Shown here piece after piece: positions 44,549-53,194 of a DNA stretch of 64,000 nucleotides. The DNA comes from JBCBWG01 sp038523925. GTDB lineage: Bacteria; Pseudomonadota; Alphaproteobacteria; Rhizobiales; Hyphomicrobiaceae. The position numbers and the translations under genes were made by a program. The notes beneath the pieces were generated by a model. It was not told the origin of the DNA. It saw only the letters and a program-made list of their open reading frames with translations, and ran no database searches. Numbering within the stretch: position 1 is the first letter of the stretch; every line of letters begins with the position of its first letter. The stretch lies in NCBI GenBank assembly GCA_038523925.1, contig JBCBIY010000003.1:124001-188000 (forward strand), read 5' to 3'.

Positions 44549-46120
44549 TTAAGCCGACCGCCGGCCGCGCAAATCCGACAGCTTCAGCGCGCCTCCGGCA
44601 ATGACGACGATGAAATAGGCAAAGCACGCGCCGCCGATGACGAGCGCCAGCGCGCCCGTTCGCAGTGGCAGGGACATTCCTTTGGCGAACAGCGGTGCAA
44701 GCCCGCCGAGCAGGCCCACCATCACCGCGACCATCACGACCATCGCGAGGCCGGCGACCGCCAGCGACGAGACCAGCCGCCGGTCCCATTGAAACGCGCC
44801 GGACCGCGAGAGCCCGCGCCAGAGCAGAAGCGCGTTGACCCAGCCGGCGATCGAGGTCGCAAGCGCGATGCCGACGTGCGGGTAAAGTCCGTACGCCTTG
44901 AACGCGTAGAAGAGCGCAAGCGAGAGGACGACGTTTACGATCAGGTTGGCGGCCGCATAATACATCGGCGTGCGCGTATCTTCCCGCGCAAAGTACGCCG
45001 GCTGAAACACCTTGATGAGCACGAACGCCGGGAGCCCAAGCGCGAAGGCTTGCAGCGCGCGCGCCGTGGCAGGCGTATCGGCCGCGGTAAACGCGCCGCG
45101 CTCAAACAGCACCGAGATGATCGGCCCAGCGAGCGCGGCAAGCCCGATTGCGGCCGGCAGTGTCAGCAGCAGCGAAAACTCCATCGCGCGATTCTGGCTG
45201 TTGTGGGCAGCCGCCAGATCTCCGCCGCGCAGGCTGCGCGCGAGTTCAGGCAGAAGCACGACGCCGACCGCGATGCCGACGATGCCGAGCGGAAGCTGAT
45301 AGAGCCGGTCTGCGTAATAGAGATATGAGACGGCGCCAGCCTGCAGTGAGGCGATGATCGTGCCGATGACGATGTTGATTTGGGTGATGCCGCCGGCGAG
45401 CAACCCGGGCAGGCCTAGGCTCACCAGGGCCTTCATGTCGGCCGACCACCGCGGCCGCGGGATCGACAAGCGAATGCCGGCACGGCGGACCGCAAACCAG
45501 AGAAGCGCAAGTTGTGCCAGGCCCGCAAGCGTCACGCCGATGGAGAGGACATACCCCGCGCCCGCTGCGCCGGCGTAGCCTGACTGGATCGCGATCAGGA
45601 TCGCCGTAATCAGGACAACGTTGAGGACGATCGGCGCGGCCGCGGCGGCCCAATACCTGCGATGGGAATTCAACACGCCCGAGAGCAGCGCGACGACGGA
45701 CATGCAGAGCAGATAAGGGAACGTAATTTGGCTGAGCGTTACGGACAGCGCGAACTTTTCCGGCTCGTCTGCGAAGCCCGGCGCAAGACCAAACATCAGC
45801 CACGGCATCGCCAGGATCGCGACGGCGCTGAGCACAAAGATTACGGTCGCAAGCCCGCTGAGCGCCTCGCCCGCAAATCGCGATGCGGCGGCCGCGCCCT
45901 CGCCTTCTAGCCGCTTGGCATACAGCGGGACGAAGGCTGCATTGAACGCGCCTTCGCCGAAAAGCCGCCGGAACAGATTCGGAAAACGGAAAGCGACGAA
46001 GAATGCGTCGGCCACGCCACCGGTCCCGAGGGCGGCTGCGATCAGAATGTCGCGCGCAAAGCCGAGCACGCGGCTGACGAGCGTCAAACCGCCGACGGTT
46101 GCAAAGGCGCGATAGAGCAT
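44549..46120 (-). CDS. murJ: Lipid II flippase MurJ
   Basis: Inner-membrane MOP-superfamily protein of 523 aa with about 14 helices that flips the peptidoglycan precursor lipid II. The opening LYRAFATVGGLTLVSRVLGFARDILIAAALGTGGVADAFFVAFRFPNLFRRLFGEGAFNAAFVPLYAK is highly diagnostic, with the essential Arg and Asp residues of the cavity. ATG at 46120. It comes 40 bases after the GT2 gene. Confidence 0.96.
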   Translation of the reverse strand: MLYRAFATVGGLTLVSRVLGFARDILIAAALGTGGVADAFFVAFRFPNLFRRLFGEGAFNAAFVPLYAKRLEGEGAAAASRFAGEALSGLATVIFVLSAVAILAMPWLMFGLAPGFADEPEKFALSVTLSQITFPYLLCMSVVALLSGVLNSHRRYWAAAAAPIVLNVVLITAILIAIQSGYAGAAGAGYVLSIGVTLAGLAQLALLWFAVRRAGIRLSIPRPRWSADMKALVSLGLPGLLAGGITQINIVIGTIIASLQAGAVSYLYYADRLYQLPLGIVGIAVGVVLLPELARSLRGGDLAAAHNSQNRAMEFSLLLTLPAAIGLAALAGPIISVLFERGAFTAADTPATARALQAFALGLPAFVLIKVFQPAYFAREDTRTPMYYAAANLIVNVVLSLALFYAFKAYGLYPHVGIALATSIAGWVNALLLWRGLSRSGAFQWDRRLVSSLAVAGLAMVVMVAVMVGLLGGLAPLFAKGMSLPLRTGALALVIGGACFAYFIVVIAGGALKLSDLRGRRSA

Positions 46121-46160
46121 GTGCGGCGGCCCTCGGCGGCAATCGGATAACCCGCCTGGG

Positions 46161-47729
46161 TTACGTGCGCGCCTGCGGACTAGCAAGGCGCGGATGCATT
46201 CCGTCGGGGAGATCGTCCCGACGGGTCCGTGCGCGATGCTTGGTCTTTTCCCACCCGCTCGGATTGGTGATGACCTGGAACAATGCGCGATAGCCCGCCA
46301 GCGAAATCATCAGCCAGTAGACCGGCATGCCGACGAGCGAGCGGAGCAGACCGAACCGTCTGCGCGCCGTAACCGCTGCGGCTGAAACGGCAACGGTCGT
46401 CACCACGCCGGCGACAAAGTTGATTCCAGAGACCGCCCAGACGGCGCGGCCGAAGCCGGTCTCGGCTGCGAACGGCTGCGGTTGCGCGAGCTCATAAGCG
46501 ATCATCGCGTAAAAAATCGGGTGGCAGAAAATGGCCGCCAGCAGCCCGCCGACGAGCAATTGGAACCCGATAAATCGGTAGAGGCCGAGTTCCCGGAGAA
46601 GTTTGAGCGGCTCGCGATTGTGGACCGCGTAGGTCTGCAGCCAGCCCTTGATCCATCGCGTGCGCTGCTTGAGCCAAGCCCCCCATCGCGATGGCGCTTC
46701 CTCCCACGTCGTACTCGGCAAAACGCCGATGCGGTATCCGGCTCGGGCCAGCCGGAAGCCGAGGTCGGCGTCTTCGGTCACGTTCCAAGGGTCCCAAGCC
46801 CCGACCTTTTGCAGCACAGCACGCGGAAAGTGGTTGGACGTACCGCCAAGCGGGATTGGCAGCGCCAGCCGCTGGAGCGCCGGGAGGAGCGCATCGAAGA
46901 GCCCGCTGTACTCAAGCGTGAACTGCCGCGTCAGCCAGCTCTCGCGCCAATTGTAGATGTTGAGCTGCGCCTGCAGGCAGCCAAGATCGGCCGGCCCTGC
47001 CCGGAACCGCGCCGCCGCGCGCCTCAACTGGTCCGGCGCCGGGCAATCTTCTGCATCGTAGATGACAACGTAATCTGCGGTGACGCCTGCGAGCGCATAG
47101 TTGAGCGCCTTCGGCTTGGTGCGCGGCGCACAGTCCGGCACGACGAGAATGCGCATCGCCGGTCCGAGCCCGGCGTCTGCCAGCGCCGCGACGCTGCCGG
47201 GATCGCGCGCCTCGCAAATGAGTATGATATCCAGCCTTTCGTGCGGATAATCGATCGCATTGAGCGCCGCGATCAGGTCCGGGGCGATCGCGGCCTCGAA
47301 GACGACCGGGACCAGGACGGCGTAGGTTGGCAGTTCCACATCCGGCAGAACGCGGTCGCCCTGCCCGCGCCGGCCATCGAGCACCGCAAGCATCGCGACT
47401 GTCCGAAGCGCGATGGCCGCGAAGAACACGGCCGTGAACGTCCCGAGCAGAAGCGCAATGGCCGCAGCGGCATTCAAGACTGCACCGGCGACAGCGAGGA
47501 ACATCGCAAGGAGGAGCGATGCAAACTGCCAGGCCCAAAGCCCGTGATAGGCGGACGCGGCCGGCCTGCGATGCGATAGCCCAGCCACGGCTTCGGCGAG
47601 CGCGGCATCGTCTGGCATTGGCTTGAACAGGCGGCGGCCAAACCCTGCCGGCAACGGTGGCGGCACTGGCGGCGCAAGGCTCGGCTGGCCGCCATGGCCA
47701 GCTTCGATATCGCCCCGATCCAGCCGCAA
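46161..47729 (-). CDS. Family 2 glycosyltransferase, cellulose-synthase-like membrane enzyme
   Basis: A 522-aa processive-type GT2. Two N-terminal helices (LWAWQFASLLLAMFLAVAGAVLNAAAAIALLLGTFTAVFF) precede the catalytic domain with VPVVFEAAIAPDLIAALNAIDYP, DYVVIYDAEDCPAPDQL (D-x-D), VTEDADLGFRLARAGYR (the base, TED) and KQRTRWIKGWLQT (QxxRW). Three or four C-terminal helices follow. It probably makes an exported polysaccharide; the sugar is unknown. The start is a TTG at 47729 with GGAGG eight bases upstream. It is divergent from the solute-binding protein gene. Confidence 0.88.
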   Translation of the reverse strand: MRLDRGDIEAGHGGQPSLAPPVPPPLPAGFGRRLFKPMPDDAALAEAVAGLSHRRPAASAYHGLWAWQFASLLLAMFLAVAGAVLNAAAAIALLLGTFTAVFFAAIALRTVAMLAVLDGRRGQGDRVLPDVELPTYAVLVPVVFEAAIAPDLIAALNAIDYPHERLDIILICEARDPGSVAALADAGLGPAMRILVVPDCAPRTKPKALNYALAGVTADYVVIYDAEDCPAPDQLRRAAARFRAGPADLGCLQAQLNIYNWRESWLTRQFTLEYSGLFDALLPALQRLALPIPLGGTSNHFPRAVLQKVGAWDPWNVTEDADLGFRLARAGYRIGVLPSTTWEEAPSRWGAWLKQRTRWIKGWLQTYAVHNREPLKLLRELGLYRFIGFQLLVGGLLAAIFCHPIFYAMIAYELAQPQPFAAETGFGRAVWAVSGINFVAGVVTTVAVSAAAVTARRRFGLLRSLVGMPVYWLMISLAGYRALFQVITNPSGWEKTKHRARTRRDDLPDGMHPRLASPQART

Positions 47730-47803
47730 TCCCCTGTCCTCCAGTCGTCTGCAGTTGCCGACACCGGTCCTTCAGTGTTTCTGAACGGGGGAGAGGGTGC
47801 AAT

Positions 47804-48628
47804 ATGATTTTTCGGCTGATGATCTCATGGCTGATGATCGCCGCCGCCGCGACGGCTGCAGGCGTTTCAGCGTTTGCGCAGGACCCGGACAGCGCGGCTC
47901 AGGCGCAAACCCGCGACAGCCCGCTCAATCGCGTGCTCATCCGGTTCGTGACCACGGACGACTTCCCGCCATTCAACGCCCGCGATGAAGACGGCGTGCT
48001 GGTCGGCTTCAATGTCGATCTCGCCCGCGCGCTGTGCCTCGAGCTCGACGTCACGTGTGAAGTCACCGCCAGACCTTGGAACACGCTGTTTGGGTCGCTT
48101 GGCCGGGATGCGGACGCGGTGATCGCAGCCCACCGCCTCAACATCGAGACGCTCGCGAAAGCCGACTTCACCAACCCCTATTTCCGCACGCCCGGCCGCT
48201 TTGCAGGCCGACGCGACGGACCGAAGCTCACGATCTCGCCGCGCGGCCTCGACCGCCGCACGATCGCTGTTGCGAAAGGCACCGCACACGAGGCCTTCAT
48301 CCAGACGTTCTTCCGCACCAGCCAGATCCGCCGCTTCGATACGCCCGAAGCCGCGCGCGCAGCACTGCGTGAAAAGAAGGTCGACGTCATTTTTGGCGAC
48401 GGCATCGGGCTCGTATTCTGGATTAACGGATCGCTGTCGGCCGGCTGCTGTGACCTGCTTGGCGGCGCCTACCTCGAGCCGATGTTCTTCGGCGACGGGC
48501 TCGCAATTGCGGTTGCGAAGGGCGATGCCCGGCTGCGCGCCGATCTCAACCGGGCGTTGCTTGCGCTGCGCGGCAATGGCCGCATGCTCGAGTTGCTGCA
48601 GCGCTACTTTCCGCGCCAGATCTACTAA
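47804..48628 (+). CDS. Periplasmic solute-binding protein, family 3 (orphan)
   Basis: A 274-aa exported protein with signal peptide ISWLMIAAAATAAGVSAFAQ and an SBP_bac_3 fold: IRFVTTDDFPPFNARDEDGVLVGFNVDLARALCLELDVTCEVTARPWNTLFGSLGRDADAVIAA, then DLTNPYFRTP-like KADFTNPYFRTPGRFAGRR and VAKGTAHEAFIQTFF. The usual ligands are amino acids or related small molecules. The ATG at 47804 has GAGAGG upstream. No ABC permease or ATPase is nearby, so it may be a sensor component or work with a distant transporter. Confidence 0.85.
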   Translation: MIFRLMISWLMIAAAATAAGVSAFAQDPDSAAQAQTRDSPLNRVLIRFVTTDDFPPFNARDEDGVLVGFNVDLARALCLELDVTCEVTARPWNTLFGSLGRDADAVIAAHRLNIETLAKADFTNPYFRTPGRFAGRRDGPKLTISPRGLDRRTIAVAKGTAHEAFIQTFFRTSQIRRFDTPEAARAALREKKVDVIFGDGIGLVFWINGSLSAGCCDLLGGAYLEPMFFGDGLAIAVAKGDARLRADLNRALLALRGNGRMLELLQRYFPRQIY

Positions 48629-48982
48629 GACAGCCGAGGGTCGCGGCTCATCGGCTGAACGAACCCAATGTGTATCTTGACGCGGCATCTCCAAGGCGAG
48701 GCCGTTCCGCCTGAACCGGATGCGCTCCAAGCGCTGCCAAACGCTTGAAAAACGCAGGATTGTCACAATCCTGCAAACTGAATCCACTGAATACGGGCGC
48801 ATAAACAGGGCCCGGATCAGGGGTGAAGCGCCCGGGAAGACGGCGTGCGAACGGCCCACGATTGAGATCGGCGGCTCCTAATTCGTTGGGGTCTTCGATT
48901 GCGCCACTCAATCGCGTATTGTGCTGGCGTTCTGAAACAGCGGTGACGCCGGGCGATCGGCTCTGCCGGATGGAAGGACCAA
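48629..48982. other. Stretch without a gene; holds a perfect 21-bp palindrome
   Basis: About 350 bases between the solute-binding protein gene and the phosphoesterase gene. No convincing frame on either strand. At 48754-48774, ten-base arms GCAGGATTGT and ACAATCCTGC flank a single central C, a strong operator-like dyad about 210 bases before the phosphoesterase ATG. Downstream promoter elements are not obvious. Confidence 0.6.
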
Positions 48983-49786
48983 ATGGCGACCTACCGGACG
49001 ATGTTTCTCTCAGACGTTCACCTTGGCACACGCGGCTGTCAGGCGCAGATGCTGATCGACTTCCTCGATGAGCACGAGGCCGAGACGATCTACCTCGTCG
49101 GCGACATCGTCGACTTCTGGCGCATCAAGCGCGGCGCGATCTGGCCGCAGGCGCACAATGACGTCCTACAGAAGTTGCTAAGCAAGGTGCGCAAAGGCAC
49201 CAACGTCATCTTCATCCCGGGCAACCATGACGAAGGCCTGCGCCCCTACTGCGGCTCAAAGTTCGGCGACATCGCGATCCTCCGCGACACGGTCTTCGAG
49301 ACTGCCACGGGCAAGCGGTACGTCGTCATGCACGGCGACGAGTTCGACGTCGTCGTCCGGTATGCGCGCTGGCTCGCCTTCCTCGGCGACCGCGGCTATG
49401 CGCTCGCGATGTGGTTCAACTGGCCGCTGAATGTTATCCGCCGCCGCCTCGGCCTCGGGTACTGGTCGATCTCGAGCTACTTGAAGCGCCGCGTGAAGTC
49501 GGCGGTGAACTTCATCGGGGAGTTCGAGACGTCGCTATCTGAAGAGGCGCGCCGGCGCGGGGCTGATGGCGTCATCTGCGGGCACATCCATCACGCAGCC
49601 GTCCACGACATGAAGGGCATCCACTACGTCAATTGCGGCGACTGGGTCGAAAGCTGCACGGCGATTGTCGAAAACGATGACGGCGAGCTGGAACTCATCC
49701 GCTGGCTCGATGTTGTGAATGCGCGCGTGGCAGCCGCCCGCCGCAAAGCAGGTATTCCGGCCAACGATCTGAGAGCCGCGGCTTAA
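48983..49786 (+). CDS. LpxH-like metallophosphoesterase (UDP-2,3-diacylglucosamine diphosphatase family)
   Basis: Calcineurin-like phosphoesterase of 267 aa. All metal motifs are present: FLSDVHLGTRG, YLVGDIVDFW, FIPGNHDEGL, VMHGDEFD and GHIHHAAVHDM. It resembles the LpxH-like enzymes, but Alphaproteobacteria usually make lipid X with LpxI, so the true substrate may differ. It overlaps the next gene, a GT4 glycosyltransferase, at TAATG, and such pairs recur in Alphaproteobacteria; a joint role in glycolipid metabolism is plausible but inferred. Confidence 0.85.
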   Translation: MATYRTMFLSDVHLGTRGCQAQMLIDFLDEHEAETIYLVGDIVDFWRIKRGAIWPQAHNDVLQKLLSKVRKGTNVIFIPGNHDEGLRPYCGSKFGDIAILRDTVFETATGKRYVVMHGDEFDVVVRYARWLAFLGDRGYALAMWFNWPLNVIRRRLGLGYWSISSYLKRRVKSAVNFIGEFETSLSEEARRRGADGVICGHIHHAAVHDMKGIHYVNCGDWVESCTAIVENDDGELELIRWLDVVNARVAAARRKAGIPANDLRAAA

Positions 49787-50856
49787 TGCGCATACTGGTT
49801 ACGACGGACGCCTGGCGGCCTCAGGTCAACGGAGTCGTACGCACCTACGAGCGTCTCGAGGAGGAGATGCTCAACCTTGATTGCGAGCTCGCGATCCTGT
49901 CGCCGTCCGAGTTTCGCTCGGTGCCCTGCCCCACCTATCCTGAGATCAGGCTCGCGGTGCCGGGCTATCAGTACCTGATCGAGCGGCTTGCCTGCATCAG
50001 CCCGGACGCCGTCCACATCGCGACCGAAGGCCCGGTCGGCTGGATGACGCGGACGTACTGCCTGAACCGCGGCATCCCGTTTACGACCGCCTTCCATACG
50101 CGCTTCCCGGATTACCTGAAGTCGCGGTTCGGGATTCCGGTCGACTGGACGTTTGCGGCCCAGCGCCGGTTTCACAACGCCGGTGACGGCATGATGGTCG
50201 CGAGCCAGAGCCTTGCCGACGAACTTGCGGGCCGGAAATTCGACCGGCTGATGCCATGGTCGCGCGGCGTTGACACGGAGCTGTTCCGCCCGCGCCCGGC
50301 ACGCCGTTTTGGCCCCGGCCCCGTGTTTCTCTACGTCGGCCGCGTCGCCATCGAAAAGAACATCAGCGCGTTTCTCGATCTCGACCTGCCAGGCCGGAAG
50401 GTCGTCGTCGGCACCGGCCCGTTGCTTGAGACGCTCAAGGCGCAGTACCCGGACGTGGTCTTCACGGGCAAGCAAGTCGGCGAGGACCTTGCCGAATGCT
50501 ACGCATCAGCCGACGTCTTCTGCTTTCCAAGCATGACCGACACGTTTGGTATCGTGCTGATTGAGGCGATGGCCTCAGGGCTGCCGGTCGCGGCCTACCC
50601 GGTGACCGGCCCAATCGACAACGTGGTCGACGGCATCTCCGGCGCGCTCGATGCGGACTTGCAAGCAGCCTGCCTCCGCGCACTGGATGTGGACCGTGGC
50701 GGCGTCCGCGCCCATGCCGAGACCTTCAGTTGGGAAAACTCAGCCCGGCTGTTCCTCTCCAATATCGAGACGGCGCTGTTCGCGCGGCAGGGCCGCAGCG
50801 TGCCCGCGCGCCGCAAGCGTCTGCGCCGCCGCCGTCAGGCAACCTCTGGCATCTGA
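49786..50856 (+). CDS. Family 4 glycosyltransferase
   Basis: GT-B glycosyltransferase of 356 aa. The N-terminal acceptor domain begins RILVTTDAWRPQVNGVVRTYERL and includes IPFTTAFHTRFPDYLKSR; the C-terminal donor domain has FLYVGRVAIEKNISAFLDL, VFTGKQVGEDLAECYASADVFCFPSMTDTFGIVLIEAMASGLPVAAY, with the E-x7-E motif. It belongs with GT4 enzymes acting on lipids (such as diacylglycerol or PIM-like acceptors). The ATG overlaps the phosphoesterase stop by one base. The C-terminus is a basic tail (RRKRLRRRRQ). Confidence 0.88.
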   Translation: MRILVTTDAWRPQVNGVVRTYERLEEEMLNLDCELAILSPSEFRSVPCPTYPEIRLAVPGYQYLIERLACISPDAVHIATEGPVGWMTRTYCLNRGIPFTTAFHTRFPDYLKSRFGIPVDWTFAAQRRFHNAGDGMMVASQSLADELAGRKFDRLMPWSRGVDTELFRPRPARRFGPGPVFLYVGRVAIEKNISAFLDLDLPGRKVVVGTGPLLETLKAQYPDVVFTGKQVGEDLAECYASADVFCFPSMTDTFGIVLIEAMASGLPVAAYPVTGPIDNVVDGISGALDADLQAACLRALDVDRGGVRAHAETFSWENSARLFLSNIETALFARQGRSVPARRKRLRRRRQATSGI

Positions 50857-50909
50857 CGCCAAGCCGCGCTGCTTGACATGGCTGCGGCCTGCGCCTGACG
50901 CTCGCGGCC

Positions 50910-51260
50910 ATGCCTCGCGATCTTCCAAACAGCCATGACGATCCGCGCTTTGCCGACAAGCTGCGCGCGCGGAAGGCCGAGCTGATCGAGACGAGCGCGA
51001 TCAGCCAGGGCGCCCGCGCCGCTGTCACCCTCGACCAGCAAAGCGTCGGCCGGGTCTCGCGCATTGACGCAATGCAATAGCAGGCGATCGCGAAGGCGGC
51101 GGAACGCAATCGCGACTTCGAACTCGCACAGATCGAAGCGGCGCTGACGCGGATCGGCGATGGCGACTACGGCATCTGCGTTGTCTGCGATGAGGAGATC
51201 GCGCTGAAGCGGCTCTGGCACAACCCGGCGGTGCCGACCTGCATCGATTGCGCGAAGTAG
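50910..51260 (+). pseudogene. DksA/TraR-family zinc-finger gene with an in-frame amber codon
   Basis: From ATG 50910 a 116-codon frame reads as a DksA/TraR-type protein: KLRARKAELIETSAISQ, VTLDQQSVGRVSRIDAMQ, then TAG at 51078-51080, then QAIAKAAERNRDFELAQIEAALTRIGDGDYGICVVCDEEIALKRLWHNPAVPTCIDCAK. The zinc ligands CVVC and CIDC are intact and the frame is otherwise open. The position would normally be Gln or a similar residue, so one base change (CAG to TAG) explains it. No good ribosome site precedes the ATG. It is most likely a young pseudogene; suppression of the amber codon is possible. Confidence 0.75.
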
Positions 51261-51336
51261 ACCGAGATCAGAGCGGCCTCTTCGTTTGGCGCGAGATCGT
51301 TCCGGTCAAACGGATCCGCCCCAAACCGGACGAGCG

Positions 51337-52080
51337 CTAAAGAAGCGCCTGCGCGACGATCACCACGCCTGAGACGAGCAGCACGACGAGGACAACGCGA
51401 TCGAAGCCGCGCGTGTTGAGCCGGCCGTAGATGAAGCTACCGGCGAGGACGCCGAGTGTCGTGCCAAATAGCGCGATCGCCATCGCCTTCAGGAACGCGA
51501 AGCTCATCAGGCCGGCAACAGCAGATGCCGCCAGCATCGCCGCCAGGATGATCGCGTTGAACGTTTGAAACAGCGCGCGCTTTTGATCGCGGGTCCAGTC
51601 CTGCACGAGAGCCCATGCCGTTGGGATTGGGCCTGAGAGCCCGGCCACACCGGCGAGCAGCCCGCCGCTGAAGCCTGCCACACCATCGGCAACCGGATGC
51701 ACACGGCTGAGCCGCGCCGAAGCCCCCGCGAGCAGCATGACGGCGCAGAACACGATGAGCAGGACGCCGATGCCGAGCTTGAACACATCAATCGGAATAT
51801 GCGGTAGCGCCCAAACGCCGAGCGGAACACCGACCAGCCCGGCCGGCACGAACCGCGCCGACAGACGCCAGTCAATCGACCGCCAAATCTTCGGTAGCGT
51901 CTGAAGCTGACCCGCGAGCCCGCAGCCGGCCGCAAGCTGCGCTGCGATAACCGGCGGCGCCGTCAGAAGCCAGAACGGCATTGCGGTTATGCCCGTCCCG
52001 AACCCGGTCAGGCCGTTGACGAACCCGCCCGCCAGCGCGCCGAGAAAGATCAGCGCTGCATCCCAAAGCCCGAATGTCAT
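51337..52080 (-). CDS. TauE/SafE-family sulfite/anion exporter
   Basis: Membrane protein of 247 aa with about eight helices. The two half-repeats of the family are visible: FLGALAGGFVNGLTGFGTGITAMPFWLL near the N-terminus and GVAGFSGGLLAGVAGLSGPIPTAWALV in the middle. Substrates in the family include sulfite, sulfoacetate and other small organosulfur anions; here it is unknown. It converges on the amber-interrupted dksA-like gene and is divergent from hsp20. Confidence 0.88.
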   Translation of the reverse strand: MTFGLWDAALIFLGALAGGFVNGLTGFGTGITAMPFWLLTAPPVIAAQLAAGCGLAGQLQTLPKIWRSIDWRLSARFVPAGLVGVPLGVWALPHIPIDVFKLGIGVLLIVFCAVMLLAGASARLSRVHPVADGVAGFSGGLLAGVAGLSGPIPTAWALVQDWTRDQKRALFQTFNAIILAAMLAASAVAGLMSFAFLKAMAIALFGTTLGVLAGSFIYGRLNTRGFDRVVLVVLLVSGVVIVAQALL

Positions 52081-52116
52081 CGGCCGACCGGCGCCTGGCC
52101 ACCCGGCGACGTGGCA

Positions 52117-52145
52117 TTGAAGTCACAGCTTTCGCGCCCATATAT
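52117..52145 (+). promoter_or_regulatory. Heat-shock (sigma-32 type) promoter of hsp20
   Basis: TTGAAG at 52117-52122 and CCCATATAT at 52137-52145 are 14 bases apart, close to the RpoH consensus CTTGAAA-N13/14-CCCCATnT. It lies about 97 bases before the hsp20 start. Confidence 0.7.
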
Positions 52146-52209
52146 ATTGCCAGCCTCGGGGCTCATTTTGAGACCGGGGCGTAGGTTTCCGCGCTTGCGG
52201 ATGAAGATC

Positions 52210-52236
52210 GGTTGTCGCTTCACGAGAAAGGGCACC
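52210..52236 (+). promoter_or_regulatory. Possible RNA thermometer hairpin at the hsp20 ribosome binding site
   Basis: GGT at 52210-52212 pairs with ACC at 52234-52236 and GCTTC with GAAAG, partly covering the ribosome site GAAAGGG (52226-52232). Rhizobial small heat-shock genes often carry ROSE thermometers; this hairpin is only loosely similar. Confidence 0.3.
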
Positions 52237-52241
52237 CAGCC

Positions 52242-52676
52242 ATGACGCGCATGTCGCCGTTGTCCCATCCCATGTTCCTCGGCTTCGAGGAGATGGAACG
52301 CCTGCTCAATCGCATCGGCAAATCCGGCGGCGATGGGTACCCGCCGTATAACATCGAACGCCTTCACGCCGAAACCGAAGGCCAGGACCGCTTGCGCATT
52401 ACGCTCGCCGTCGCCGGTTTCAGCGAAGACCAGCTCGAAGTGACCATCGAAGACCGGCAGCTCGTCATCCGCGGGCGCCAGATGGACGATAAAGATCGCG
52501 ACTTCCTGCATCGCGGCATTGCAGCCCGGCAGTTCCAGCGCTCCTTCGTCCTCGCCGACGGCATCGAGATTGTTGCCGCCAATCTCGCAAACGGCCTGCT
52601 CGCCATCGACCTGATGCGCCAGCCGCCGGAAAAAACCGTCACGCGCATCGAAATCGGCCGGAACACAGACGCTTGA
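52242..52676 (+). CDS. Small heat-shock protein Hsp20 (IbpA-like)
   Basis: ATP-independent holdase of 144 aa. Opening LSHPMFLGFEEMERLLNRI is typical of alphaproteobacterial IbpA-like proteins; the alpha-crystallin domain spans about 35-125 with YNIERLHAETEGQDRLRITLAVAGFSEDQLEVTIEDRQLVIRGRQ and ends in ANLANGLLAIDLMR (A-x-x-x-n-G-v-L). ATG at 52242 with GAAAGGG nine bases upstream. A sigma-32 promoter precedes it and a DUF1150 gene follows, the usual pair. Confidence 0.93.
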   Translation: MTRMSPLSHPMFLGFEEMERLLNRIGKSGGDGYPPYNIERLHAETEGQDRLRITLAVAGFSEDQLEVTIEDRQLVIRGRQMDDKDRDFLHRGIAARQFQRSFVLADGIEIVAANLANGLLAIDLMRQPPEKTVTRIEIGRNTDA

Positions 52677-52871
52677 TGCGACATCGTCTGTTGGGTCCAA
52701 ATTCGGCCCTTATGCGTTGTGTCCAATCAAGGCCCGCATCGCGTGTTCCAATTGACACAGCGATTGGCGGCGAATCGGCGACCATCGGGTCACGTCCCGT
52801 GTCCATGGTACGCTTGCCCAGCGTGGCGGAAAGCCTGCCGCGCCAAGACCTCGAACGGAAGGAGAGGCGTC

Positions 52872-53165
52872 ATGAGCACCCGTAGACGTGAACTCGAGCC
52901 CGCGGTTGAGGACGATCGTTTCTTGACCCCGTTCGTCTCGAAGGAAGAGCTTGCGGAACTCGGCGACGGCGAAGTTGCCTACATCCGCGAGATGACACCG
53001 GACGAGGCCACGGAAGCTTTCCCAACCATCGATGGCCTGCCGGAAGGCATCAATCTCTTCGCGCTGCACGCAGCCGACGGCAGACCGATTGCGCTGACCG
53101 ACGATCGCGAAACCGCGATCGAGCACGCGCATGGCGACGAGCTTGAGATTGCAAGCGTCCACTAG
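52872..53165 (+). CDS. DUF1150 family protein
   Basis: A 97-aa protein with the family pattern FVSKEELAELGDGEVAYIREMTPDEATEAFP, LPEGINLFALHAADGRPIALTDDRETAIEHA. Function unknown, but in Alphaproteobacteria DUF1150 genes usually follow hsp20, as here (195 bases away). The ATG at 52872 has GGAGAGG upstream. A strong terminator follows. Confidence 0.9.
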   Translation: MSTRRRELEPAVEDDRFLTPFVSKEELAELGDGEVAYIREMTPDEATEAFPTIDGLPEGINLFALHAADGRPIALTDDRETAIEHAHGDELEIASVH

Positions 53166-53194
53166 AAAGACGCACATCGACGAGAGACACGACG

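Noticed and set aside
48648..49031. Minus-strand 127-codon frame between the binding protein and phosphoesterase genes
   Set aside because: It overlaps the start of the phosphoesterase gene, and its composition is Arg/Pro-rich without motifs.
50910..51260. Amber codon as pyrrolysine
   Set aside because: The family position is normally an ordinary residue such as Gln, the MttB homologue in the window has no TAG, and no pyl genes are visible.
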